Of a stretch of 38,369 nt of DNA, positions 14,747-21,849 are shown piece by piece (the first letter of the stretch is position 1; every line of letters starts with the position of its first letter). The translations under genes and the position numbers were made by a program. The notes beneath the pieces were generated by a model that was not told the origin of the DNA, made no database searches, and saw nothing but the letters and a program-made list of their open reading frames with translations. The stretch spans positions 1 to 38,369 of the forward strand of contig CAQRYF010000009.1 in the NCBI GenBank assembly GCA_948875265.1, in the 5' to 3' direction. This stretch comes from an uncultured Clostridia bacterium. GTDB taxonomy: Bacteria > Bacillota > Clostridia > TANB77 > CAG-508.

Positions 14747-14820
14747 ATAAATCTCCTCCTTTGATATAATATAGTTGGTTTGGTCAACCGCAAAAATAAA
14801 AATCAAAGGAGGAGATTTAT
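14747..14820 (+). promoter_or_regulatory. 19-bp inverted repeat that can hide the tnpA ribosome-binding site
   Basis: 14747-14765 and 14802-14820 are exact inverse complements. The 3' arm contains AGGAGGAG, the tnpA ribosome-binding site. A TATAAT box at 14765-14770 follows the 5' arm, so only transcripts read in from outside would contain both arms. This fits protection against read-through activation, as known for other insertion sequences. Confidence 0.8.
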
Positions 14821-14822
14821 CT

Positions 14823-15332
14823 ATGAAAATAGACAAAAATAGTTTAGCACACAGTGCTTGGAATTGCAAATATCATATAGTATTTGCACCAAAATACAGA
14901 AGGATGGCGATATATGGGAAAATAAGAAAAGATATAGGAGTAATAATAAGGCGATTATGTGAGCAAAAGGGAGTAGAAATCATAGAAGCAGAACTATGTC
15001 CTGACCATATACATATGTTAGTTAGTATACCACTAAAGTATAGTGTATCAAGTATAATGGGATATTTAAAAGGAAAGAGTAGCTTGATGATATTTGATAG
15101 ACATGCGAATTTAAAATATAAATATGGAAATAGGCACTTTTGGTGTACAGGCTATTATGTGGATACAGTAGGCAAAAATAAAAAAGCAATAGAAGAATAT
15201 ATAAGGAAGCAACTACAAGAAGATATAGCAACAGATCAAATTAGTATCAAAGAGTATGTAGACCCATTTGAAAAAGAGGAAAAGGAAAAAGAAAGAAAAA
15301 TGAAAAAAGGCTTAGGACCACTTAAGTGGTAG
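14823..15332 (+). CDS. tnpA: IS200-type Y1 transposase TnpA
   Basis: 169 residues. WNCKYHIVFAPKYRR starts the domain, DHIHMLVSIP holds the HUH metal motif and HFWCTGYYVDTVGKN the catalytic Tyr region. It cuts and rejoins single-stranded DNA at hairpin ends. The start is ATG 14823, 5 nt after AGGAGGAG; an in-frame upstream extension lies in the leader hairpin. The C-terminal Glu/Lys-rich tail is normal for the group. The gene is intact, but the right end of the element is broken by the IS4-type insertion, so transposition in cis is probably lost. Confidence 0.92.
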   Translation: MKIDKNSLAHSAWNCKYHIVFAPKYRRMAIYGKIRKDIGVIIRRLCEQKGVEIIEAELCPDHIHMLVSIPLKYSVSSIMGYLKGKSSLMIFDRHANLKYKYGNRHFWCTGYYVDTVGKNKKAIEEYIRKQLQEDIATDQISIKEYVDPFEKEEKEKERKMKKGLGPLKW

Positions 15333-15424
15333 CCTGAGGAAGAAATGCGGTTGACAGACCATTCAGTAGGGCTTAAGCCCTGAAGTGCCAGGACAAAAGC
15401 CTTCTAGGCTTAGAGCAAACCACC

Positions 15425-15433
15425 CGTTTTACG
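15425..15433 (+). repeat. Target duplication of the IS4-type element, left copy
   Basis: CGTTTTACG is repeated at 16978-16986 directly outside the other end. The site is the loop region of the IS200 right-end hairpin. Confidence 0.9.
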
Positions 15434-15451
15434 CAATGTCAACAACTTAAG

Positions 15452-15492
15452 AAAAAAGAAGAAGTTTTTATATATAAAATTTCTTCTTTTTT
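15452..15492 (+). terminator. Hairpin at left end of the IS4-type element
   Basis: AAAAAAGAAGAA and TTCTTCTTTTTT pair around a 17-nt loop. A TATAAT for the transposase follows directly, so the hairpin stops read-through before that promoter. Confidence 0.7.
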
Positions 15493-15517
15493 TGATATAA
15501 TTTAGGTAGGGATACGA

Positions 15518-16852
15518 ATGAAAAAAGATATAAAATATAGATGCAATATTTTAAAAAATTTTATTTATGATAATGACACAAGAAAAAGATGTAGATTAAA
15601 AGACGAGAAATACCAAAATAGCTTTAGTAGAAAAAGAAAAATACCCTTTTATGATATACTTTTAATGACATTAAATAAACAAGGAAAAAATGTTTCTTTT
15701 GAGATAAGAGATTTTGAGTTGAATAAAAAAGGAGAAAAATGCGTGAAATACAGTGATGAAGCATATTTAAAACAAAGAAGAATATTAAATCCAGATGTAT
15801 TTAAAGAAATGAAAAATCTATATTTAAAAGATTTTTATTCAAAACCAAAATACATAAAAAAGAAAAACGGATATATACTATGTGCAATAGATGGATCTAA
15901 AGTAGAAATACCAAACACACCATTAAATAGAAATACTTTTGGAAGTGAAGGAAATCAACATAAAAGAAAAACTGCTAGAGCATTAATATCTGGAATTTAT
16001 GATGTAGAAAACCACTTTTTTTTGGATGTCGAAATAGATAGAGTAGATAGTAATGAAACAACTTTAGCCAAAAGAAATATATATGAAATAGAAGAAATAC
16101 TAGGAGAAAATAAAGAATTAATAATATTAGATAGAGGATATCCATCAATAGAATTATTTAATTGGTTAGAAAATCGAAAAAAGAAATTTATAATGAGATT
16201 AAGTAGTAATGACTATGTAAAAGAAAGAGATGAAATGAAAACAGAAGATGAATTTATTACAATAAAATATACACCAGCTAGATTAAATAAAATTAAGAAA
16301 ACGAAGCCAGAATTTTATGAAGAAATAAAAGATAAGAGCGGTATAAAATTAAGGATAACGAAAATAGAAATAAACGAAAAGACAACAGAATATTTAATCT
16401 CAAACTTAAATAAAAATGAATTCTGTAAAGAAGATTTAAAAGAAGTATATGGAAAAAGGTGGCAAGTAGAAATATCTTATAATAGCATAAAAAATAAACT
16501 AAAAATCGAAGAATTCACAGGAAATTTACCTCAATTCATATATCAGGACATTTATGCTCAAATAGTAGTCTATAATCAAATACAGGATATGTTATATACA
16601 GGAAGAAAAGAAATAAAATCCAAAAATGGAAATGAATATAAAATAAATGAAGGAAAAGCAATAGGAATATTTAAAGAAAAATATATAAAAATAATGTTAA
16701 TAAAAGATAGAAGAAAAGCTATAAAAGAATTAGATTTGTTAGAAAAAGAAATGGAAAGATATGTGTCAATAATAAGAAAAAATAGAAGAAGTAATACACG
16801 AAAATGGTCACCAAGTAACAAATATAGGACTAATTATAAGACAAGTTTTTAA
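15518..16852 (+). CDS. IS4-family DDE transposase
   Basis: 444 residues. The catalytic blocks are CAIDGSKVEIPNTP (first Asp, residues about 127-140), LIILDRGYPSIELFNWL (second Asp, about 203-220) and YGKRWQVEISYNSIKNKL (Y-R-E-K signature with the catalytic Glu, about 314-331). It cuts and pastes its element through the terminal repeats. The frame is intact. The upstream GGTAGGGA is a modest ribosome-binding site for ATG 15518. Confidence 0.92.
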   Translation: MKKDIKYRCNILKNFIYDNDTRKRCRLKDEKYQNSFSRKRKIPFYDILLMTLNKQGKNVSFEIRDFELNKKGEKCVKYSDEAYLKQRRILNPDVFKEMKNLYLKDFYSKPKYIKKKNGYILCAIDGSKVEIPNTPLNRNTFGSEGNQHKRKTARALISGIYDVENHFFLDVEIDRVDSNETTLAKRNIYEIEEILGENKELIILDRGYPSIELFNWLENRKKKFIMRLSSNDYVKERDEMKTEDEFITIKYTPARLNKIKKTKPEFYEEIKDKSGIKLRITKIEINEKTTEYLISNLNKNEFCKEDLKEVYGKRWQVEISYNSIKNKLKIEEFTGNLPQFIYQDIYAQIVVYNQIQDMLYTGRKEIKSKNGNEYKINEGKAIGIFKEKYIKIMLIKDRRKAIKELDLLEKEMERYVSIIRKNRRSNTRKWSPSNKYRTNYKTSF

Positions 16853-16915
16853 AAAAAGAATACATAAGTCAATAGGATTTTTGCGGTCTTTTTTTCAAAA
16901 ATCATTATTATAACT

Positions 16916-16959
16916 AAAAAATAGTGCAATTATTTTATTTGATAATTACACTATTTTTT
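16916..16959. terminator. Bidirectional terminator at right end of the IS4-type element
   Basis: AAAAATAGTG and CACTATTTTT are inverse complements, extended inward by ATTAT/ATAAT, with A and T tracts on the outer sides. Confidence 0.7.
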
Positions 16960-16977
16960 CTTAAGTTGTTGACATTG

Positions 16978-16986
16978 CGTTTTACG
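16978..16986 (+). repeat. Target duplication of the IS4-type element, right copy
   Basis: CGTTTTACG, same as 15425-15433; GGGTGGTT follows and completes the IS200 right-end hairpin. Confidence 0.9.
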
Positions 16987-17002
16987 GGTGGTTATGATTA
17001 AA

Positions 17003-17734
17003 CTACTTTTGATATTCTTTTTCTAAATCAAGCATTAAATTTTCATCTTCTGTAAGTAATTGTTCCATTGGATTTATAAAAGTATTTGTTTCATCTTCAA
17101 AGGTATTAATAAGAGATTCTTCTGAAACTTTAAATACAGAACTAACCCATGAAATAAATTTATTTACTGTATTTTGTAAAGTAGATAATAATCTATCAAA
17201 TAAATCAATATCTTTTAGCAACCTCTTATTTTCTTTAGTCAATTTACGATTTTCCTTTATTAGTTTTCTATTTTCCTTTTCGCAATCATCCAGCAATTTT
17301 ACTTGTTCTGTAATCATTGACAGATTTCTTTTTAGATAAATATTCTGTTCAATAAGTTTTAAATTTTCTTCTTTAAAAGGTTCTATAATTTGTTCATGAG
17401 CATATTTAGAACTAATTAAATCTGGAACATTACCTACTTCAATAGGCTTTGGGAAATCTGTTTTTAAAAAATTATCTATTTCGTTAAAGCCTGTTAATTT
17501 CTTTAGTGTTTCAATAGATACATGTTCAGAATTATTAGCTTGTCCTCGTTCGAGTTTAAATTCATGTTCAATCATGTGAGTATAAAAGGCATTTTTTAAT
17601 TCCTCCTTGATTAACTTTTTGGGGTAACACTTTGAAGTGTTATAACATACTACAACACTTTTTATAAAAGTGTCAGTATGGCATGGAAAATACTTTTCCC
17701 TACAACCCTTTATTTCAAAAAATGTAATAGACAT
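17003..17734 (-). pseudogene. MobV-type plasmid mobilisation protein, C-terminal fragment
   Basis: The frame encodes 243 residues. From about residue 48 it resembles the middle of Pre/Mob relaxases (HEFKLERGQANNSEHVS), followed by a long coiled coil (about 120-180, ENRKLIKENRKLTKEN) and an acidic tail. The relaxase domain with its catalytic residues and histidine cluster is missing. The first 45 or so residues come from a hairpin-rich stretch and are probably not native. It is therefore a remnant, next to repL in the same direction. It shows that this end of element 2 came from a small mobilisable plasmid. Confidence 0.65.
17626..17673. repeat. Two hairpins at the 5' side of the mob remnant
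   Basis: AACACTT/AAGTGTT (17626-17641) and ACACTTTT/AAAAGTGT (17655-17673) are perfect short inverted repeats sharing the AACACTT core. They could be part of an old oriT or double-strand origin; no known nick site was identified. Confidence 0.4.
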
Positions 17735-17743
17735 TTTTTGAAT

Positions 17744-17765
17744 ATGAAACCCATATCGGTTTCAT
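17744..17765. terminator. Perfect 8-bp hairpin between repL and mob remnant
   Basis: ATGAAACC and GGTTTCAT flank CATATC. It lies in the 59-bp gap downstream of repL; the tail is not a clean T run. Confidence 0.45.
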
Positions 17766-17793
17766 GCTTCCGTTTAAGAAACAAATAAGAATA

Positions 17794-18261
17794 TCAATTT
17801 TCATTTGTATTATTAATAGATTCATCAGTATTAAAATAGTTTAATAATAATCGTTTTTTATTTTCATTGCCTTTCATCATAATATTTGGACTAACTTGCC
17901 AAAGACCATTTTGAATTTTTACTAAAAATTTTTGCTTTTGTAATTTTTTCATTACTTTAGCAATAGTAGCTTCAGATGTATGTGTATTTTTCTGTATTGT
18001 TTTATAAGTACCTATAAACATATTTGTACTTGGATGAGTATTATCTAAAATATACTTTAAAATAGCGACTTGCTTATTTTCGATACCATCTAAAACATGA
18101 AGAAAATCACTTAAATACAATTTCCAAAAATTCTTTTGACCATAAACTTTTTTAGTAATTTGATCTACTTCAATAATCTCTCCAGTTTCTTTATCTATTA
18201 ATTCTTTTCTTTTTGTACCAATTAAGGTATTTGTTTTTTCTATATATTCAATTCTTTTCAT
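17794..18261 (-). CDS. repL: RepL-family plasmid replication protein
   Basis: 155 residues. The family blocks are clear: DKETGEIIEVDQITKKVYG, NFWKLYLSDFL, a winged-helix-like region TYKTIQKNTHTSEATIAKVM and VKIQNGLWQVSPNIMMKGNE. RepL proteins start replication of small Gram-positive plasmids such as those carrying erm genes. The gene looks intact. The start is ATG 18261 with GGAGG 7 nt upstream; a TTG at 18276 in frame is less likely. It sits beside attR, next to the mob remnant, so the excised circle might be able to replicate. Confidence 0.92.
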   Translation of the reverse strand: MKRIEYIEKTNTLIGTKRKELIDKETGEIIEVDQITKKVYGQKNFWKLYLSDFLHVLDGIENKQVAILKYILDNTHPSTNMFIGTYKTIQKNTHTSEATIAKVMKKLQKQKFLVKIQNGLWQVSPNIMMKGNENKKRLLLNYFNTDESINNTNEN

Positions 18262-18291
18262 TGTTAAAACCTCCAAAATCTAAAATAAAAA

Positions 18292-18328
18292 CACTACACT
18301 ATAGTAAAGTGAATACTAAAGTGTAGTG
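18292..18328. promoter_or_regulatory. 15-bp inverted repeat upstream of repL
   Basis: CACTACACTATAGTA and TACTAAAGTGTAGTG match as inverse repeats at 14 of 15 positions around AAGTGAA. It lies about 30-65 bp before the repL start and is a candidate operator or origin element. Confidence 0.6.
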
Positions 18329-18336
18329 AAGTATAG

Positions 18337-18380
18337 AAAAAGCCTATAAGTGCTAATATATAAACATTTATAGACTTTTT
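18337..18380 (+). terminator. Hairpin with T run between repL leader and attR
   Basis: AAAAAGCCTATAAGTG and CATTTATAGACTTTTT pair with two imperfect positions around a 12-nt loop. It may end countertranscripts or element transcription. The rest of 18381-18518 shows no gene. Confidence 0.5.
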
Positions 18381-18518
18381 ATAAATTTGTTACTCTTTTC
18401 TTATTATTAATATAATTCTCAAAATTAGATTAAGCAGAATATTATTTTATAATTTCTTGTACAGAAATGAGTAGTTATTTTTAATTTTATTGTTTGGATA
18501 GTTTACAAACACACACCA

Positions 18519-18523
18519 CATGG
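18519..18523 (+). other. attR of element 2 (cotJC junction)
   Basis: CATGG, same as 9407-9411. Reading resumes as native cotJC from here. Confidence 0.85.
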
Positions 18524-18857
18524 AGTAGATGTATATCCAGCATCAGCTCAAGGGGTACCATTTACAGCTGCATATATAGCTTGTAAAGGCGACCCAATAG
18601 CAAATTTACAGGAAGACTTATCTGCTGAACAAAAAGCCAGAGCGACTTATGAAAAATTGATAGATTTATGTAGAGATAATCCAGATGTATTAGATCCATT
18701 AAGATATCTAAGAGAAAGAGAAGTTGTTCATTTCCAAAGATTTGGAGAAGCTCTTAGAATGGTGCAAGATAAATTAGCAGAAAAGAAATTCTATATGAAT
18801 GATATGAACTATATGAAAAATATTTCTGATAATAACAATTGTGGATGTGGAAAATAA
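18519..18857 (+). pseudogene. cotJC: cotJC, 3' part (interrupted by element 2)
   Basis: The frame from CAT 18519 to TAA 18855-18857 gives 112 residues. HGVDVYPASAQGVPFTAAYI, then GDPIANLQEDLSAEQKARATYE and REREVVHFQRFGEAL hold the second set of Glu/His ligands of the manganese-catalase-like fold. The Cys-rich end CGCGK resembles the CotJA and CotJB N-termini here. It has no start or ribosome-binding site of its own at the junction; the first internal ATG (18657 region, LIDLCRD as TTG) lies past the first ligands. No stops or frameshifts, so it is maintained or recently separated. Joined to 9110-9411 it makes full-length CotJC. Confidence 0.93.
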
Positions 18858-18868
18858 CTATATTTTAT

Positions 18869-18896
18869 AAAAAGGCTAATTAAATTTAGCCTTTTT
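18869..18896 (+). terminator. Terminator of the cotJABC operon
   Basis: AAAAAGGCTAA and TTTAGCCTTTTT form a stem ending in a T run 12 nt after the cotJC stop. Confidence 0.85.
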
Positions 18897-18938
18897 ATAT
18901 GTGCAAATTTTATTATCTAATATTTTTTTCGACAAAAC

Positions 18939-18975
18939 TTTACAAAAATATTCCAAAAATGGTATAATTTGGAAT
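18939..18975 (+). promoter_or_regulatory. Promoter of the ibrA-like operon with a palindromic operator
   Basis: TTTACA (18939-18944), 18-bp spacer, TATAAT (18963-18968). ATTCCAAA (18950-18957) and TTTGGAAT (18968-18975) form a perfect 8-bp inverted repeat flanking the -10 box, so a bound repressor would block it. Confidence 0.7.
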
Positions 18976-18994
18976 AAAGAAAAGAGGAAACTAA

Positions 18995-20285
18995 ATGGCA
19001 AAAAAATATCTAGAAAAAAATGTGTTAGATGCCGCTATAGAAAGATTAGAAATAATGTTCCAAAATTTTGATAATATTTATTTTAGTGTTAGTGGTGGAA
19101 AAGATAGTTCAGTTATGGTGCAACTAGCTAACAAAGTAGCAAAAAAAATGAATAAAAAATTTGATGTATTATTTATTGATTTAGAAGCTCAATATCGACA
19201 TACTATTGAACATATTGAGGAATTAAAAAAATTATCACAAATTAGAGACTTTTATCATATTACATTACCAATTGCATTAAGAAATGCTGTATCAGTATTG
19301 CAACCAAAATGGATTTGTTGGGAAGAAGAAAGTAAACATTTATGGGTAAGAGACATGCCAGAGGATAGTATAAATATAAAAAATTGTCCATTTTCATGGT
19401 TCAAAAAAGGAGAAGAGTTTGAAGAATTTATTGTTCAATTTGCTAGTTGGTACCAAAATAAATATAAAGGAAAAGTAGCATGTGGGATAGGTATTAGAAC
19501 AGATGAAAGCTTAAATAGATTTAGAACTATTGCCTTCCAAAATAAAAAGGTCACATTTAAAAATTATCATTGGACAACCAAATTGAAAGTAAACGAAAAA
19601 CATATTGATGTTTATAATTTTTATCCTATTTATGATTGGGCAACAGAAGATATTTGGGGAGCAGTAAGTAAGCTAGACTTAAAATTTAATTATATTTATG
19701 AATTAATGTATAAAAATGGTGTAAGTATTTATGAACAAAGACTTTGTCAACCATATGGAGATGATCAAAGAAATGGTTTAAATCAATTTAAAGCTTTAGA
19801 ATATGACACATGGAGCAAAGTATTAAATAGAGTTAATCGGTGTTAACTTTGGAAATATATATTGTAAAACCACAGCGCTTGGTAATATTAAATCATGCAA
19901 ACCAGAGTTTATGTCTTGGCAAGAATATGCAGTATTTTTATTAGAAAGCATAGGAATCTATAATAAAGACCTAATGTTACATTATTATAGAAAAATTAAG
20001 AAATTTATGATTTGGTATAAAAATAAGTATGGAGTTCAAATAAAGGATATTCCAGACACAGCAGATTGTAAATTAGAAAGTCAAAAAAAAGCCATTTCAT
20101 GGCGTAGGATAGCAAGAGCAATAGAGAAGAACGATTTTTATTTAAGAAGGTTATCTTTTGCTCAAACTAAAAATGATGATAGAGAATTAATGGAGTTAAT
20201 ACATAAATGGGACAATCTATTAAATAAAACAACTAGAACAGATGATAAAACATTACAAAAAATAATTCAACAAAAATGTAGTTGA
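18995..20285 (+). pseudogene. IbrA-like (DUF3440) phosphoadenosine-phosphosulfate-reductase-family protein, frameshifted
   Basis: The first 283 residues contain the PP-loop FSVSGGKDSSVMVQLA, FIDLEAQYRHT and GIGIRTDESLNRF, typical of IbrA/DUF3440 ATP-pyrophosphatase-like proteins. The frame stops at 19846 after RVNRC. Skipping one base at about 19838 gives RVNGVNFGNIYCKTTAL and continues to 20285, so an extra C breaks the gene; it could also be an assembly error. IbrA and IbrB were named as regulators of immunoglobulin-binding proteins in E. coli and occur widely on phages and islands. GAGGAAAC lies before the ATG. Confidence 0.85.
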
Positions 20286-20299
20286 AAGGAGAAAATAAG

Positions 20300-20680
20300 A
20301 TGATTATTAAAATTACAAATAAAGATGAGAAATTTTATCAATATATGGGAAGGTTTTTTGGTTCAAGATTAGTAGAAAAGCAAACAAATGATAGAATTTA
20401 TGATGATAGAAACAAGGAATGGTATATATATTTAGAAGAAGAAAAGGTAATGGCTTTTGTATCAATTAGTAAAAATATAATCAAAAATATTTATACAACC
20501 AAAGAAAAATATTTAGAAGAAATATTAAAACAAATAAAAAAAGAAAATAATATTACTTATAGCATTGTAACAAATCAATATACAGAAGTTTATGAAAGAT
20601 GTGGATTTAAGATTGGTAAAAATCAAAATTATAAGAATTTTGTTACAATATATATGGAAAAACAAGAAGCAATTGCATAA
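20300..20680 (+). CDS. GNAT-like acetyltransferase
   Basis: 126 residues. The YLEEEKVMAFVSISK strand pair, an A-helix region EKYLEEILKQIKKEN and the C-terminal YERCGFKIGKN match the shortened GNAT fold; the acetyl-CoA loop is weak, so it is a distant member. The start is ATG 20300 with AAAGGAG upstream; TTG 20282 overlaps that site. The gene lies between the ibrA-like and ibrB-like genes, an arrangement that suggests one functional cassette. Confidence 0.6.
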   Translation: MIIKITNKDEKFYQYMGRFFGSRLVEKQTNDRIYDDRNKEWYIYLEEEKVMAFVSISKNIIKNIYTTKEKYLEEILKQIKKENNITYSIVTNQYTEVYERCGFKIGKNQNYKNFVTIYMEKQEAIA

Positions 20681-20716
20681 GTAATAAAATACTTTTAGAA
20701 AGGACAAAATAGTAAA

Positions 20717-21241
20717 ATGAGTAAAATAGAATTTCCAGTATTAAATGTAAAAATGGTTGATATTGATAAAGTAATTGCAAATGATTATAACCCAAATAAA
20801 GTAGCACCTCCAGAGATGCAATTATTGAAACATTCAATTGAGGAAGATGGATACACACAACCTATTGTAACTTATTATGACAAAGATAAAGATATTTATA
20901 TTGTAGTAGATGGATTTCATCGTTATAGATGTGCTAAAGAATATTTTCATTTAGATAAAATTCCAATTGTTACAATTGATAAAGATTTAGAAAATCGTAT
21001 GGCAAGCACCATAAGACATAATAGGGCTAGAGGAACGCATCAAATTATTGATATGTCACATATTGTTCTAACATTAACGCAAAATGGATGGTCTGAAATG
21101 CAAATATCAAAACATTTGGGAATGGAGCTAGATGAAATTATTAGACTAAAACAAATTACAGGGTTAAAAGAAACTTTTGCTAATCATGAGTTTAGTAAGT
21201 CATGGGAAGAATTTGAAGAAAATAGGAAGAAAAAGAAATAA
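20717..21241 (+). CDS. IbrB-like ParB/sulfiredoxin-fold protein
   Basis: 174 residues. MVDIDKVIANDYNPNKVAPPE, IEEDGYTQPIV and VVDGFHRYRCAK form the ParB N-terminal (ParB/Srx) domain, with IRHNRARGTH as the conserved basic block. A helix-turn-helix-like WSEMQISKHLGMELDEIIRL follows. This matches IbrB, the usual partner of IbrA. ParB-fold members bind or hydrolyse nucleotides. AAAGGA lies upstream of the ATG. The gene is intact although its ibrA partner is frameshifted. Confidence 0.85.
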   Translation: MSKIEFPVLNVKMVDIDKVIANDYNPNKVAPPEMQLLKHSIEEDGYTQPIVTYYDKDKDIYIVVDGFHRYRCAKEYFHLDKIPIVTIDKDLENRMASTIRHNRARGTHQIIDMSHIVLTLTQNGWSEMQISKHLGMELDEIIRLKQITGLKETFANHEFSKSWEEFEENRKKKK

Positions 21242-21273
21242 AATTAAAATTACCAAAAGAGGTGACAAGTAAT

Positions 21274-21837
21274 ATGGGTGAAAATCTATATAATAAATTA
21301 AAATATAAGAAAGAGAATGGAGAAAAGTTAGATTGGGATAAAATAACAAAAGAAGAATTAGAGGAACTTTTTGAAGAAGATATTCCTGATAGTATGGTAT
21401 CTGATTTATACAATGTAAGTCAATCAAAAGTAACATATAAAAGAAAAAAATGGAATATAAATATGAGAAGTTCTATACGAAAACAAATCATAGAATCAGA
21501 CTTATATCAAGGATTAAATGCTGAGTCAAAGAAAAGATTATTTGATAGAGATAATCTAGAAAATATTTCAAAAGCTTTAACACATTACATATTTAGAAAT
21601 GGACCAGTAGAGGATATGCATGGTAATGGAAAATTATCACAGCAAGATATGAAGATTTTAAATAAATTTATGGTAGATAGAATAGCTGGAATTTTAGAAA
21701 CTATATATGAAGGAGATTGGTTAAAATTAGAATTACTATTAGATTTTTACAGTAATTTTGGAACAAATTGGGATAAGCCAAATCCAGATAAAAAAGAAAT
21801 TGAACTATTGTATAAAAAATCTTTAGAAATAGAATAA
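21274..21837 (+). CDS. Unknown protein with an N-terminal HTH-like segment
   Basis: About 187 residues, charged and helical. IPDSMVSDLYNVSQSKVTYKR at about residues 37-57 resembles a helix-turn-helix that recurs in gut-Clostridia proteins of unknown role. The rest, with IESDLYQGLNAESKKRLF and ILETIYEGDWLKLELLLDFY, is not recognised. The start is ATG 21274, 8 nt after GAGGTGA; GTG 21262 would overlap that site. It sits between ibrB-like and tsaC on the same strand and is probably cotranscribed. Confidence 0.6.
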   Translation: MGENLYNKLKYKKENGEKLDWDKITKEELEELFEEDIPDSMVSDLYNVSQSKVTYKRKKWNINMRSSIRKQIIESDLYQGLNAESKKRLFDRDNLENISKALTHYIFRNGPVEDMHGNGKLSQQDMKILNKFMVDRIAGILETIYEGDWLKLELLLDFYSNFGTNWDKPNPDKKEIELLYKKSLEIE

Positions 21838-21849
21838 AGGGGTTTTAGT

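Larger units (their letters stand above)
15434..16977 (+). mobile_element. IS4-family insertion sequence, complete (1,544 bp)
   Basis: Perfect 24-bp terminal inverted repeats at 15434-15457 and 16954-16977, starting CAATGTCAACAACTTAAG, flanked by a 9-bp target duplication. Hairpins at both ends (15452-15492 and 16916-16959) look like terminators that block outside transcription. One intact transposase gene lies inside. It looks recent. Confidence 0.92.
14697..17000 (+). mobile_element. IS200/IS605-type element (tnpA only), interrupted by an IS4-type element
   Basis: A left-end hairpin at 14699-14721, tnpA and a right-end hairpin of the same design identify an IS200-type element. The right-end hairpin (AACCACCCGT, loop, ACGGGTGGTT) is reconstructed by removing 15434-16986. 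The exact outer cleavage points cannot be read; about 14697 and 17000 are estimates. There is no tnpB. Confidence 0.8.
9412..18518. mobile_element. Element 2: plasmid-derived serine-recombinase element inside cotJC
   Basis: About 9.1 kb between CATGG repeats. Left to right: toxin-antitoxin genes, recombinase, small ORF, HTH pseudogene, an inverted-repeat unit, three enzyme-like genes read with cotJ, an IS200-type element split by an IS4-type element, and a MobV/RepL plasmid backbone next to attR. The circular junction would have the arms ACAAACACACACCA and GGTGGGTTTGG around CATGG, near-inverse of each other. The rep gene suggests the circle could once replicate as a plasmid. Confidence 0.85.

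Noticed and set aside
17594..17734. First 45 residues of the MobV frame as a real N-terminus
   Set aside because: They derive from DNA with two hairpins and do not resemble a relaxase domain; the recognisable part begins near KNAFYTHMIEHEF.
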